Shown here: in pieces, positions 34,434 to 42,992 of the stretch | Layout of the letters: every line of letters begins with the position of its first letter | Numbering within the stretch: position 1 is the stretch's first letter | DNA from: Ruminococcus sp. | GTDB taxonomy: Bacteria > Bacillota > Clostridia > Oscillospirales > Ruminococcaceae | DNA length: 64,000 nt | Assembly (NCBI GenBank): GCA_021770655.1 | Contig: JAETQO010000009.1 | Coordinates: 62,001-126,000, forward strand | Reading direction: 5' to 3' | Translations under genes and position numbers: made by a program | The notes under the pieces: generated by a model | Told to the model about the DNA's origin: nothing | The model's database searches: none | The model's input: only the letters and a program-made list of their open reading frames with translations

Positions 34434-36452
34434 TTATTTGTTCTTTTTCTTTGAGGATACTACCGCGCCGCAGATCACTACAGCCACGCCTGCAAAACAA
34501 AGTCCGCCTGCCGTGCCTGTAGCAGGATTTGAGGAAGCCGCACTGTTAGCCGACTTTGAAGACGTAACAGCTTTTGACTCAACGTTAGAAGAATTATCAG
34601 CCGTGCTTTCAGTACCTGTCTTAGATGAAACCGTTTCGGAGCTTGTTTGTGAATACTCAGGGTTTTTCAGTTCCTCGATAGCTTTTTCCGCCGACAGCAG
34701 AACATCGTAATTTGAAACGTATTCTTTCAGATCGCCCAACTGATCGTACGCCGCTCTCGCCTCGGTCACAGCCTTTTCGCTGTCAAGGGTAATGCCGCCC
34801 AGCTCGGAAATAGCCTTTATTACCGCCTGCACCTTGTCATAATCCCCTTCGATCAGAACATTCACGTCGATAACGGTATCAACAGGGCTTACCTCTACTC
34901 CCGCCGTATTAGCCGCACCGTCATTAGTCTTGTCTTTATAAAGACCGTAACTGTATGTAACCGTAACAAAAGAGTCGTCCGCCGTAAGCTTTTCCTCGCT
35001 GAATACGACCTTGTCTGTTATATCCTTTTCAACGCCGTTTGCAAGTACGGCAGTTACCTTTACTCCATTGGTATCAAAGACCTCGCCCTCTTTGTAAAGA
35101 GTCTTTACATTGGCGGTATCAGCCTTTATTTCCTTGACGGCAGAACCCACCGCCATAATATAGTTTGAATCGTTCTTATAATAGATAGTTCCGTCCTCAT
35201 CGGCTGCAAGCTCGGCAATAGCATAGTTTGCCTGATCGCCGGTAGGCGTGAACAGTACGGGCGCGCAGATATGCTTATCCTCGCCGTCGCCCTCAATCTG
35301 AGCGTCAAGCACCCCGTCCACACCCTTTTTATCCTTTATGTAACGGATTCCGCCGGGAGCAGTATTCTCGGTAAAGTAAACATAGTTATATCCGTCCTCG
35401 TTTTCCAAAGCAAGTCCCTTTACCTGCGGAGTTCCCGCTGTTTCCGCCTTATAGGCAAGCTTAAAGCTTTCAAGGTCGATAACCGCTATTCCACAGCCGT
35501 TATATGCAGACCAGCCCGTTCCGCTCACGCCTACATATGCTCTTCCGTTAAGAACGGAGGGAGTTGATGTCGAAGGGCCACCGAGATCAAGACTTTTTAG
35601 GTCTGAAAACTTTCCGTTTTCATTGATTTTTACGCTGTAAAATTTACCGCCCTTTGAAGTGAAATAATAAGCGTCTGTTTCTTCATCATAGCTTATACCG
35701 CTTCTTACATCGCCGTAAATATCCTCAGCCTTGTCAAGAACGTCGCCTGTTTCCTTGTCAAAGGTTATTACGCTTGCAGAACCTGCGGAGCCTGTCTCTC
35801 CGTCCTCTGTGCCAACTACTGCAAAATCGCCGTTAACATAAGCTCCGGTCCAGTAGAATCCGCCCTTGACTGCATATGTCCACTTTGCGGATTTTTCCTC
35901 ATCAGTCTTATCGGGATCTTCGTCCGCAACGTCTATACAAACAAAGTTTTTAGTGTCCGACTCGCTCCAGCCCGACGACCAGAATCCTGTATAGATACAG
36001 CCGTCGCTGTAGCAGATCGAACTTAACGACTGGCCGCCCAGTTCGTCCTTATATATCCAGAGCGATTCAAGAGTATCCGCATCGAACGCTTGAATCCCTC
36101 CGTCAAAGCCCACAAATATCTTCCCGTCCGCATAGAGAGGCGCAGTAACCGCATAGCTTTTCGTGCCTGCCGCCTGCCCCTGAACAGAGTCTTTCTCTCC
36201 TGTTTCCTTATTGATTCTGCAAAGCTTGTCCGCAGAAGTGTAGATTATGCTGTCGCCTGCAATAGCAACAGGCGAAGGTCCGTCCGTCCATGACGTGCCT
36301 ACCTTAGTCGCCCAATAAAGAGCGGCATTATCTGCGCTGTCGGGAGTTTTAGCCTCTCCGTTCGCTCCTTGTGCATACACGCCCGTACTCACGCTCAGTG
36401 AAAGTGCGGCAGCAAGAGCCGCACAGGCGGTTCTTGAAAACATTTTCTTCAT
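34434..36452 (-). CDS. Cell-wall-anchored beta-propeller (PQQ-like) surface protein
   Basis: A 672-residue secreted protein. A signal peptide (MKKMFSRTACAALAAALSLS to about VYAQG) precedes a PQQ-like beta-propeller (about 45-440) with repeats such as GDSIIYTSADKLCRINKETG, ADGKIFVGFDGGIQAFDADT and VNGDFAVVGTEDGE. Next is a Big_3-type domain (about 455-540), a Ser/Thr-rich linker, and a sorting signal: NPATG, a hydrophobic stretch, and KKKNK. It is the first gene after the cobalamin riboswitch. Bacteroides BtuG, a surface cobalamin binder, is also a propeller; the parallel is inference. The ATG at 36452 has AAAGGA nine bases upstream. Confidence 0.8.
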   Translation of the reverse strand: MKKMFSRTACAALAAALSLSVSTGVYAQGANGEAKTPDSADNAALYWATKVGTSWTDGPSPVAIAGDSIIYTSADKLCRINKETGEKDSVQGQAAGTKSYAVTAPLYADGKIFVGFDGGIQAFDADTLESLWIYKDELGGQSLSSICYSDGCIYTGFWSSGWSESDTKNFVCIDVADEDPDKTDEEKSAKWTYAVKGGFYWTGAYVNGDFAVVGTEDGETGSAGSASVITFDKETGDVLDKAEDIYGDVRSGISYDEETDAYYFTSKGGKFYSVKINENGKFSDLKSLDLGGPSTSTPSVLNGRAYVGVSGTGWSAYNGCGIAVIDLESFKLAYKAETAGTPQVKGLALENEDGYNYVYFTENTAPGGIRYIKDKKGVDGVLDAQIEGDGEDKHICAPVLFTPTGDQANYAIAELAADEDGTIYYKNDSNYIMAVGSAVKEIKADTANVKTLYKEGEVFDTNGVKVTAVLANGVEKDITDKVVFSEEKLTADDSFVTVTYSYGLYKDKTNDGAANTAGVEVSPVDTVIDVNVLIEGDYDKVQAVIKAISELGGITLDSEKAVTEARAAYDQLGDLKEYVSNYDVLLSAEKAIEELKNPEYSQTSSETVSSKTGTESTADNSSNVESKAVTSSKSANSAASSNPATGTAGGLCFAGVAVVICGAVVSSKKKNK

Positions 36453-36547
36453 TTTCTTCTGTCCTTTCATCAGATAATTTCAGCGACAAACAAACTTTTT
36501 GTCCGACAAGTTTCCCTTATCGCTTTTACCGCTTGCCTTAAGGCAAC

Positions 36548-36579
36548 AAAAAATGCTTTTCCCGACCGAGGAAAAGCAC
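36548..36579 (-). terminator. Riboswitch expression-platform terminator
   Basis: TGCTTTTCC and GGAAAAGCA pair perfectly around TCGGTCG, followed by TTTTTTG. It lies between the aptamer and the first gene, as expected for control by premature termination. Confidence 0.85.
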
Positions 36580-36718
36580 AATAATTACAAAACGAACTTG
36601 ACCCTGCGCAAAATGAAAAGCGCAAAGCCTTCGCATAATAATCGATCGCACTCTTCATCGCCCAAGAATAAGACAGCGGCGCTGTCAAACCAACGACGGC
36701 TTTTGCCGTCCGAAAATA

Positions 36719-36930
36719 CAGCAGATATCCTGACTTATGACCGAAGCCTTGCTTCAATGAAAGCGCCTTCTCAGATTTCTCCAATGACTTCCGCACAAGC
36801 GGTATGCTTTCAATGCTTTTCCGAAAGGACAAAACCCTTGCCGGAAAAGAGTCAAACACAGTAATGGCGGTTGTGCAGGATTCAAACCTGCTTCCCTGAC
36901 GGACTGACCGTCCGCTCTACTCAGCTTACA
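36719..36930 (-). promoter_or_regulatory. Cobalamin riboswitch (aptamer)
   Basis: On the minus strand the sequence contains the conserved core: GGGAAGCAGGTTTGAATCC, then CCGCCATTACTGT, a later AAGTCATTGGAG and GAGAAGGC, and at the 3' end the B12 box AAGTCAGGATATCTGCT (36720-36736). The order and spacing fit the adenosylcobalamin/cobalamin aptamer. High cobalamin should favour the downstream terminator and reduce expression of the operon from 36452 to 22871. The fold was judged by eye only. Confidence 0.85.
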
Positions 36931-36952
36931 ACTTTTCAAACTGTATCTTCCT

Positions 36953-36958
36953 ATTATA
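36953..36958 (-). promoter_or_regulatory. -10 element of the riboswitch operon
   Basis: A perfect TATAAT on the minus strand lies about 28 bases before the aptamer. No consensus -35 hexamer is seen 17 bases upstream, so the promoter is weak or activator-dependent. Confidence 0.4.
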
Positions 36959-37121
36959 AATATTCAATTGCGGCACACTCCATGCCGATAATATAATAAT
37001 ACCACATTTCTTTAAAATTTACAAGACTGTTTTTTCACCACTCGTAAAAGAACGGCCACGATGTTTTTGTGGCTTTTGTATAAAAAGAAAGCTCACCGCT
37101 ATGGTTTGTCATAGGATAAAA

Positions 37122-37637
37122 CTATATTGATTTACCCATAATAAATCTCCACTGTTTATTTATATATTCTTCGGTAGCGTAATTTATGCCCACACGCTTA
37201 TCGGTGGTGATCTCAAATCTCCGACCGTCGTCCTCTATCCATATTTCGTTGCCGGTAACAAAGCTGTCCTTGTTTTGCCTGCCCGTCACGCCAAGCCTTT
37301 TCGTCAATTTAGCAGGACCGCCGAAACCCTCGCCGGCACGGAACAGCACGCCCTGCGGCTGACCCTCCTCGCCGGTGATAACGTTCATCAGCCAGTGCAT
37401 ACCGTAGCAAAGATAAACGTAAATAACGCCGCTTTTGCCGTAAAGCACCTCGGTTCTGGGAGTTCTGCCCTTATGGGCGTGACACGCCGTGTCCTCCTCG
37501 CCCCGATAAGCCTCGGTTTCTGTGATACGCACTCTTATCTCTTCTCCGCCGATCTTTGATACAAGTATCTTTCCGACAAGCTCGGGTGCGGCCTCCAGGC
37601 AGTCGCGATGAAAAAATTCCTCAGTAAGTCTTTTCAT
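37122..37637 (-). CDS. DNA-3-methyladenine glycosylase (Mpg/AAG type)
   Basis: A 171-residue alkyladenine glycosylase that excises alkylated purines in base-excision repair. It has the catalytic ITETEAYRGEEDTACHA (general-base glutamate), YGKSGVIYVYLCYGMHWL, the VLFRAGE segment, and GGPAKLTKRLGVTG near the C-terminus. It is a little shorter than the usual 190-200 residues but complete in motifs. It follows the rqcH gene by eight bases on the same strand. Confidence 0.93.
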   Translation of the reverse strand: MKRLTEEFFHRDCLEAAPELVGKILVSKIGGEEIRVRITETEAYRGEEDTACHAHKGRTPRTEVLYGKSGVIYVYLCYGMHWLMNVITGEEGQPQGVLFRAGEGFGGPAKLTKRLGVTGRQNKDSFVTGNEIWIEDDGRRFEITTDKRVGINYATEEYINKQWRFIMGKSI

Positions 37638-37645
37638 TTCAGCTC

Positions 37646-39400
37646 CTATTTTACTCTCAGACTTTCCGCAAGCTCATCGTCGGGCTTTACGGTGATAGTA
37701 TAGTTATTTACAAATATGACCATTCCGGGCTTTGCTCCCGCCGGCTTTTTTACATTCTTTATAAAGGTATAGTCCACGTCAACTCTCGAGGAGCTTTTCC
37801 CCTTTGAATTGCAGGCGGCAATTATAGCCGCCTCTTCGATCGTCCTGTCGGGAGGCATTTCTCCGTTGCAGGAAACAATAACATGACAGCCGGTTATATC
37901 CTTGGTGTGAAGCCACAGGTCCGTCTTTTCCGCTTCCTTGCAGGTAAGCTTGTCATTCTGCTTATTGTTTCTTCCCACTCTTATCTCATAACCGTCGGAG
38001 GATCTGTATCGCATCGGAGGCAAAGCCTTCGGCGGTTTTCCCTTTTGCTTGGAACGCTTTACATAGCCCTGCTCAAAAAGCTCCTGCCTAAGCTCGGCAA
38101 TATCGCCCTCTGTCTGCGCCCTTGTCAAGGAATCAAAAACCGAATCTAGGTATACGATCTCTTCCTCGCCGTCCTTTATAAGCCCCGTAAGCTTTTTCTC
38201 GGCAGTGTCCAGCTTGCGGTATTCCTTATAATACTTCTGGGCATTCTGCGTAGGCGTAAGCCTTTTATCCAGCGGAATTTTCACCATCGGACAGCTTTCA
38301 TCGTAGAAATTCATTACCTCTGCACTGCCCTGTCCCTTTTCTATGGAGTACATATTGGACATTATCAGATCGCCGTATATTTTATACTTTCCCCTGTCCG
38401 CGCACTCTATAAGTTCTTCACGCTGATTCTGCACTCTGCGCTGAGTCCTCTCGGTAGTGGTGACAAGCAGTTTGAAAAGATCGTTAGCCCTCTGCTTTAT
38501 CCTCGACAGCGAATCCCTCTCCGAATAAAAATAATCCAGCAGTTCGCTGGGGGACGAAAAGGCTTTGGTGATCATCAGCGCACCGTACTGCGCAATATCG
38601 CAGAAACAGAAATCTTTCAGATTGCCCTCCTTGGTCTTAAGCACGGTGTAAATATTCTCTCCGCTTTTTATGCTGTCACGGACCTTGGAAAAATAAAACC
38701 ACAGTCTGTCGGCACAGTCGCCGCTCATCTGCTCGGCGGTAAGCTCCGCACCTCTTGCCGCAAAGAAGACCGCCTCTCTTGCAAACACAGGCGAAATTCC
38801 CTCCAAAACCTTCATTATCGCTTTTGAAAGCTCTATAGTCGGATACTGCGCTATACCCTCAAGAAGTTCCTCCTTGGTACATTCCAGCAGATTGAGCCGT
38901 TCCTCTCTTGGCGGCAGTTCATACGTCATACCCGGCAGAACCATTCTAACGGAGGACATATCCTGTCCGACACGCTTGATGCTGTCGATGATTTTTCCGT
39001 CCTCCCTGAACAGAATGAGATTAGACCTTCTGCCCATTATTTCCGCGGCAAGAGTCAAGTTGACCCTGTCGCCCATTTCATTTGTCGCTTCAAAATCGAA
39101 AAAGAGAATCCTCTCAAATCCGTCCTGTCTTATGTCCATAAGTCTTCCGCCCGAAAGATGCTTTCTCATAAGCATACAAAACATAGGCGGAGTTTTGGGA
39201 TTTTCTATCTCCGCATTTGTGATATGCACCCGTGCAGAGCCTGCGCCTGTACTGAAGATCAGCTTCTTTGCGCCCTCTCTGGTGCGGATAGTCATTATTA
39301 TCTCCTCTCTCGAGGGCTGATGAATTTTGTCAACCCTGCCGTCGATAAGAGAAACAAATTCCTTTCTGAGCAAGCTCAGATAAATTCCGTCCAATGCCAT
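37646..39400 (-). CDS. rqcH: NFACT protein, RqcH ribosome quality-control factor
   Basis: A 584-residue member of the NFACT family (Rqc2/FbpA-like), which adds C-terminal alanine tails to peptides stuck on split 50S subunits. The N-terminal NFACT-N domain (MALDGIYLSLLRKEF, PPMFCMLMRKHLSGG) is followed by a coiled coil (about 280-430) and the C-terminal NFACT-R domain (LWLHTKDITGCHVIV). The motif usually read as Asp-Arg in NFACT-N appears here as Glu-Arg (GFERILFF), possibly a conservative variant. A fibronectin-binding label occurs for this family but is secondary. Confidence 0.92.
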   Translation of the reverse strand: MALDGIYLSLLRKEFVSLIDGRVDKIHQPSREEIIMTIRTREGAKKLIFSTGAGSARVHITNAEIENPKTPPMFCMLMRKHLSGGRLMDIRQDGFERILFFDFEATNEMGDRVNLTLAAEIMGRRSNLILFREDGKIIDSIKRVGQDMSSVRMVLPGMTYELPPREERLNLLECTKEELLEGIAQYPTIELSKAIMKVLEGISPVFAREAVFFAARGAELTAEQMSGDCADRLWFYFSKVRDSIKSGENIYTVLKTKEGNLKDFCFCDIAQYGALMITKAFSSPSELLDYFYSERDSLSRIKQRANDLFKLLVTTTERTQRRVQNQREELIECADRGKYKIYGDLIMSNMYSIEKGQGSAEVMNFYDESCPMVKIPLDKRLTPTQNAQKYYKEYRKLDTAEKKLTGLIKDGEEEIVYLDSVFDSLTRAQTEGDIAELRQELFEQGYVKRSKQKGKPPKALPPMRYRSSDGYEIRVGRNNKQNDKLTCKEAEKTDLWLHTKDITGCHVIVSCNGEMPPDRTIEEAAIIAACNSKGKSSSRVDVDYTFIKNVKKPAGAKPGMVIFVNNYTITVKPDDELAESLRVK

Positions 39401-39412
39401 TTTATCGTACCT

Positions 39413-40174
39413 CTATATAATCTCAACTATATCGTAATTGCTCTCAGCCGTCACGGCGTCTATTTCGGGAAACCTCTCTTTCAAAGCTTTCACCATAAAA
39501 TCGCAGAAAATATTTTCCGTGCAGAAATGTCCTGCGTCAATAACCGATATACCCATATTGTGAGCGTCAACAAAAACGTCGTGCTTGACATCTCCCGTTA
39601 TAAGCGCCTGACAGCCCCTTTCGCAAGCGTCGCCAAGAAACGAACCTCCCGAGCCCGAGCATACGCCGACCCTTGTAACTTCTCTCTGCGCACCGCAGAA
39701 ACGCACCGCCTTACAGCCCAGAACCGCCTTTGCTTTTTCGGCAAGTTTTTCGACCTTAACAGGCCCGCAGTCGCATATATATCCACAGCACACACCGTGC
39801 TCCTCGTGAAGCGCACCGCCGGGCACAAGGCCAAGCATACTGCAAAGAATGTCGTTCATTCCTCCCTGAGCGGAATCAAAGTTTGTGTGCATAGAGATCG
39901 CATTTTTACCTCCTGCCGCAAGAATGACAGCCGGGTTTTCGAGCGACAGTGTTTTAAGTCCTCTGAAAATAACGGGGTGATGAGTAAGCACAAGGTCAAA
40001 ACCCTTTTCCACAGCCTCTCTTGCGACCTCTGCCGTGCAGTCCAGCGCAACCAGAACGCTTTTGACCTCCGCAGACATATCCCCCACGTTAAGGCCGCTG
40101 TTGTCATAACTCTCCTGCAAAGAATAGGGCGCAAGCTTTTCTATCATATTGTAAATATCAGATACCGTTGTCAT
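39413..40174 (-). CDS. Nif3-like dinuclear metal-centre protein
   Basis: A 253-residue Nif3/YqfO-type protein forming a toroidal hexamer with a dinuclear metal site. Likely ligands are in LVLTHHPVIFRGLK, MHTNFDSAQGGMND and AGHFCTENIFCD. It is the short form without the YqfO insertion domain. It is often annotated as GTP cyclohydrolase I type 2, which is uncertain. It lies beside trmK, an arrangement also seen in Bacillus (trmK-yqfO). Confidence 0.9.
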   Translation of the reverse strand: MTTVSDIYNMIEKLAPYSLQESYDNSGLNVGDMSAEVKSVLVALDCTAEVAREAVEKGFDLVLTHHPVIFRGLKTLSLENPAVILAAGGKNAISMHTNFDSAQGGMNDILCSMLGLVPGGALHEEHGVCCGYICDCGPVKVEKLAEKAKAVLGCKAVRFCGAQREVTRVGVCSGSGGSFLGDACERGCQALITGDVKHDVFVDAHNMGISVIDAGHFCTENIFCDFMVKALKERFPEIDAVTAESNYDIVEII

Positions 40175-40177
40175 AAA

Positions 40178-40615
40178 TTACTCTCCTTTATTCCGATCCT
40201 TTATCACTGCGTCAAGAAATTCATACAAGCCTGTAAAAAACGCCGCGGCAAGCAAATGGAACAGCACTATTGCCATTGCCCAGAACAGCAGATACTCCAT
40301 TCCTGCAAATCGTGCCTTTTTGACTATCGCATTATTATATTCGGATCTGCAATAGTGATATGTACCGACCATCGCCGTAAAATGTATAGCCAAGGGCAAA
40401 AACGCTCTGCTCAGCCAATAATAAGCCTTGCTTTCAGCTTTTTTCCGATAATGAAAGTATAACGCAATTATCAAAGCCGGAACGGCAAAAAAGCTTATTA
40501 TCAAAGAAAGCCATGATGCTTTCAACGCCAAACAAGCGATAATAATGATCAAGCTTATAAGCATTGCAAAAATGTCTGCCAAAAAACCGATCCCTAAAGC
40601 CTTTAAAAATTTCAT
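40178..40615 (-). CDS. Four-helix membrane protein, function unknown
   Basis: A 145-residue protein with about four hydrophobic segments (ALGIGFLADIFAMLISLIII, a second near LSLIISFFAVPALIIALY, then LPLAIHFTAMVGTYH, and LFWAMAIVLFHLLAAAFFTG). No family is recognised. The ATG at 40615 is 14 bases after the trmK stop, so the two are probably cotranscribed; the frame open upstream to 40657 runs into trmK. No cofactor or metal motif is visible. Confidence 0.65.
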   Translation of the reverse strand: MKFLKALGIGFLADIFAMLISLIIIIACLALKASWLSLIISFFAVPALIIALYFHYRKKAESKAYYWLSRAFLPLAIHFTAMVGTYHYCRSEYNNAIVKKARFAGMEYLLFWAMAIVLFHLLAAAFFTGLYEFLDAVIKDRNKGE

Positions 40616-40628
40616 TTGTTTTACCCCG

Positions 40629-41294
40629 CTATAACTGTTCAAGCTCGCTTTCCGCAAGTGCCACGAGCTTTTCTCCCAACGCCTTTTTATCCTCTGATCT
40701 CAGCATACCTTTTCCTGCCGTCAAAAGCCTCTGCGCCTGACGTTTTATATACTCTTTTCCGTCACCCTCAGGCTTTATAAATCCGAAATGCAGATACCTT
40801 TCACTGCACCTATAACAGGGCTGTCTTCCGATATACTCCGCCTGCATGACCGAATAAACGAACTGCCCCTCAATGCAGGCTTTTTCCTTTTTTACCTCAA
40901 AGCCGTTCTCATAAAGCCACTTTCTCAGCACGTCCCACTTAGTCATAGGCTGTAATACCAGATTGACTTTTCTTATCCTTATCCATTCGCACTTTCCGAG
41001 CAGTTCGCTTATAAGCTCTCCGCCCATGCCTGCCATTACAACGTCTGTAATTTCCTCAGGCTCAACGCTGTCAAGACCGTCGGACAAAACCGTCTTTATA
41101 CGGTCCGCAAGCCCCTCCCTGCGGATATGCTCCTCAGCAGACCTCAGCGGCTTTTCCGCAACATCACAGGCAACAGCTTTTTCACACATTTTTTCCTTTA
41201 TCATAAAGCAGGGCAGATAACCGTGATCCGTCCCCACGTCGCAAACAAAATCCCCCGTGCAAAGCTCAGCACAGGTCAAAAGTCTTTTATCCAT
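40629..41294 (-). CDS. trmK: tRNA (adenine-22-N1)-methyltransferase
   Basis: A 221-residue class I SAM-dependent methyltransferase that modifies A22 of some tRNAs. The SAM-binding loop is VCDVGTDHGYLPC and the conserved VVMAGMGGELI follows; IRIRKVNLVLQPM resembles the TrmK family. The length matches the Bacillus protein. It is next to the Nif3-like gene, with one small membrane-protein gene between. Confidence 0.92.
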   Translation of the reverse strand: MDKRLLTCAELCTGDFVCDVGTDHGYLPCFMIKEKMCEKAVACDVAEKPLRSAEEHIRREGLADRIKTVLSDGLDSVEPEEITDVVMAGMGGELISELLGKCEWIRIRKVNLVLQPMTKWDVLRKWLYENGFEVKKEKACIEGQFVYSVMQAEYIGRQPCYRCSERYLHFGFIKPEGDGKEYIKRQAQRLLTAGKGMLRSEDKKALGEKLVALAESELEQL

Positions 41295-41391
41295 ATCGTT
41301 CTCCCGTCACACCCTCCGCCTATCCGAAACAGAACCTGTCCTCACAGAGATCAGAATCCCCTATGAAAACAGGTCCTATAGCGAAAACGAA

Positions 41392-41595
41392 TTATCCTGC
41401 AAAATGAGCGTTGAGCTTTTTGATCATCTCATCAACGCTTACACCGTGAACCTCGCAAGCCTGCTCAAGAGTTTCTCCTCTCGATGACGGGCAGTAAAGA
41501 CAGTGCATACCCATTTCCATAAAGTAAGGAGCGGTATTTTCGTCAGCGTCCATAATATCGCCTATGATCGTATCCTTAGTTACAACAAATGCCAT
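41392..41595 (-). CDS. DUF1858 small redox-disulfide protein
   Basis: A 67-residue protein matching DUF1858, a domain often associated with hybrid-cluster-type redox proteins. Visible features are VTKDTIIGDIMDADENTAPY, the pair of cysteines in MGMHCLYCPSSRGE, and EQACEVHGVSVDEMI. The CxxC is probably redox-active or binds metal. GAAAGGAGGTTCTTTT precedes the ATG at 41595, which fixes the start six residues after the upstream ATG. Confidence 0.85.
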   Translation of the reverse strand: MAFVVTKDTIIGDIMDADENTAPYFMEMGMHCLYCPSSRGETLEQACEVHGVSVDEMIKKLNAHFAG

Positions 41596-41725
41596 AAAAG
41601 AACCTCCTTTCATTGCTTATTTTATATTATAACCAATTTTATCACAAAAAGCAATAGGCTTGACCCAAAAATCCGTTATCAGCCTGCAAGAAAAAGCGTA
41701 ATTTCTTCAGTCTTCCCAATCGCCA

Positions 41726-41757
41726 AAAGAAAAACGCCGCGGAAACCCACGGCGTCA
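41726..41757 (-). terminator. Terminator of the zinc-ribbon gene
   Basis: GACGCCGTGG and CCGCGGCGTT pair around GTTT on the minus strand, followed by TTTCTTTT, just beyond the stop codon at 41780. Confidence 0.8.
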
Positions 41758-41779
41758 AAGCATTCAGTTAAATTATAAA

Positions 41780-42058
41780 TTACTGCTGCTCCTTCATCTT
41801 AGCGAAACACTCGCTGCAGTATACAGGACGATCCTCTCTTGGCTTGAAAGGAATTACAGCCTCTCCGCCGCAAGCAGCGCAAGTTGCCGTATATGTCTGT
41901 CTTTCAGACTTTGATGCAGCCTTTCTTGCGTCTCTGCAAGCCTTGCATCTCTGCGGCTCATTTACGAAACCTTTCTCAGCGTAGAACTCCTGCTCGCCTG
42001 CTGTAAAAACGAATTCGTTTCCGCATTCCTTGCATACTAATGTCTTGTCTTCGTACAT
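41780..42058 (-). CDS. Double zinc-ribbon protein
   Basis: A 92-residue protein with two zinc-ribbon units. The first uses LVCKECGNEF and PQRCKACRDARK; the second uses TCAACGGEAVIPF and PVYCSECFAK. The opening YEDKTLVCKECGNEF and GEQEFYAEKGFVNEPQRC are well conserved in Firmicutes. The protein is probably an RNA- or protein-binding factor in the cytoplasm, but its role is not known to me. Confidence 0.85.
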   Translation of the reverse strand: MYEDKTLVCKECGNEFVFTAGEQEFYAEKGFVNEPQRCKACRDARKAASKSERQTYTATCAACGGEAVIPFKPREDRPVYCSECFAKMKEQQ

Positions 42059-42082
42059 AGCTTCTTACCTCGTTACATAAAA

Positions 42083-42150
42083 TTGTGCCTAGTCGGACTC
42101 GCACCGACACCTTTGTAAAACAACGCTCTGCTATTAAGCTATACGGCCAT
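42083..42150 (-). tRNA. tRNA-like remnant with a truncated anticodon arm
   Basis: On the minus strand a T arm (GUCGG-UGCGAGU-CCGAC) and a D arm (AGCUUAAUAGCAGAGC) are clear and in the right order. Between them only 16 bases remain where about 23 are expected, holding UUGU-UUU-ACAA, so there is no seven-base anticodon loop. The acceptor strands (GGCCGUA and UAGGCAC) pair poorly. No amino acid can be assigned. A decayed tRNA gene is the simplest reading. Confidence 0.5.
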
Positions 42151-42159
42151 AGTTCTTCG

Positions 42160-42720
42160 TTATCTCAATAGTGATTTTAATTTCCGCCTAACCCTTTGCA
42201 TTGCATTGTCTACAGTCTTTACGGACGCGCCCACGCTTAATGCTATCTGATTATAAGACATACCGGTTAAAAACAATTGAAATACCTGCCACTCCCGTTC
42301 CGAAAGCGCGGAAGTTATTTTATCATAAAGCTCATTCATGCGTTCCCTCTCAAGAACTATATCCTCAGGAATATCTCCGCCTACGCTCAGAATTTCTTCA
42401 AAGTCCTCAGCGTCGCCCTCTGAAATAAGAGAATTTTTATGAACGGACGAAATGATCTTATTTCTTATACATTTTGTGGCGTAAGTAGAAAACTTAACGT
42501 TTTTATCAGGACGATAGGTTTTTACAGCGCTCAACAACCCCATAAGCCCTTCCTGCACAAGATCCTCCCGAACCTCTGAGTTATACCTTTTGGTAATGAA
42601 CTCAATAGTACAGATATATCTGGCTATAAGCTCGCTTACTGCCGCCTTGTCGCTTTCGGCGTTACGCACAAGCTGTTCGTCTGAAAGTCTGTTACGCAAG
42701 TCCTGCCGATTGTTCTCCAA
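42160..42720 (-). CDS. RNA polymerase sigma-70 family factor, SigH-like
   Basis: A 186-residue sigma factor with region 2 (VREDLVQEGLMGLLSAVKTY, NVKFSTYATKCIRNKI) and region 4 (LSEREWQVFQLFLTGMSYNQ, SVKTVDNAMQRVRRKLKS), resembling the SigH/sporulation type. The frame is open to 42834, but a perfect-spacing promoter (42760-42788) lies inside that extension. The start is therefore placed at a TTG at 42720, ten bases after AGGCGGCGG; other starts are possible. No anti-sigma gene adjoins. Confidence 0.8.
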   Translation of the reverse strand: MENNRQDLRNRLSDEQLVRNAESDKAAVSELIARYICTIEFITKRYNSEVREDLVQEGLMGLLSAVKTYRPDKNVKFSTYATKCIRNKIISSVHKNSLISEGDAEDFEEILSVGGDIPEDIVLERERMNELYDKITSALSEREWQVFQLFLTGMSYNQIALSVGASVKTVDNAMQRVRRKLKSLLR

Positions 42721-42759
42721 AAAATACCGCCGCCTAATCGTACAATTTGATATAAATAT

Positions 42760-42788
42760 ATCATACCATTTTAATCCTCGAAAGTCAA
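42760..42788 (-). promoter_or_regulatory. Promoter of the SigH-like gene
   Basis: TTGACT (42783-42788) and TATGAT (42760-42765) on the minus strand are 17 bases apart, one and one mismatch from consensus. Confidence 0.8.
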
Positions 42789-42992
42789 GTAAAATCCCGA
42801 AATCAACGTTCTCAAAACAAAATATTTGTAACAAACCACAGTTTTAAGAAAGCTTTCTTGTGACTTTCATACTAATGAAACGCTGTTCAGACGATAGCGA
42901 TAATAAAATTCTTTCATAACTAGCAGCAACAAAATTATGATCCTTGAGCTTAAATACGCCTGTCAATACTTATTCTCATATTGTGCGGCACA

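Noticed and set aside
36860..36930. tRNA-like sequence (GCAGG-TTTGAAT-CCTGC with flanking CGG and GTTGT)
   Set aside because: The arm resembles a T arm, but the acceptor ends do not pair and the conserved cobalamin aptamer segments (ACTGT, B12 box) follow in order. It is part of the riboswitch.
39158..40462. Long plus-strand open frame of 434 codons
   Set aside because: It lies opposite the rqcH, Nif3-like and membrane-protein genes, has a Cys/His/Arg-rich composition typical of antisense shadows, and no ribosome site.
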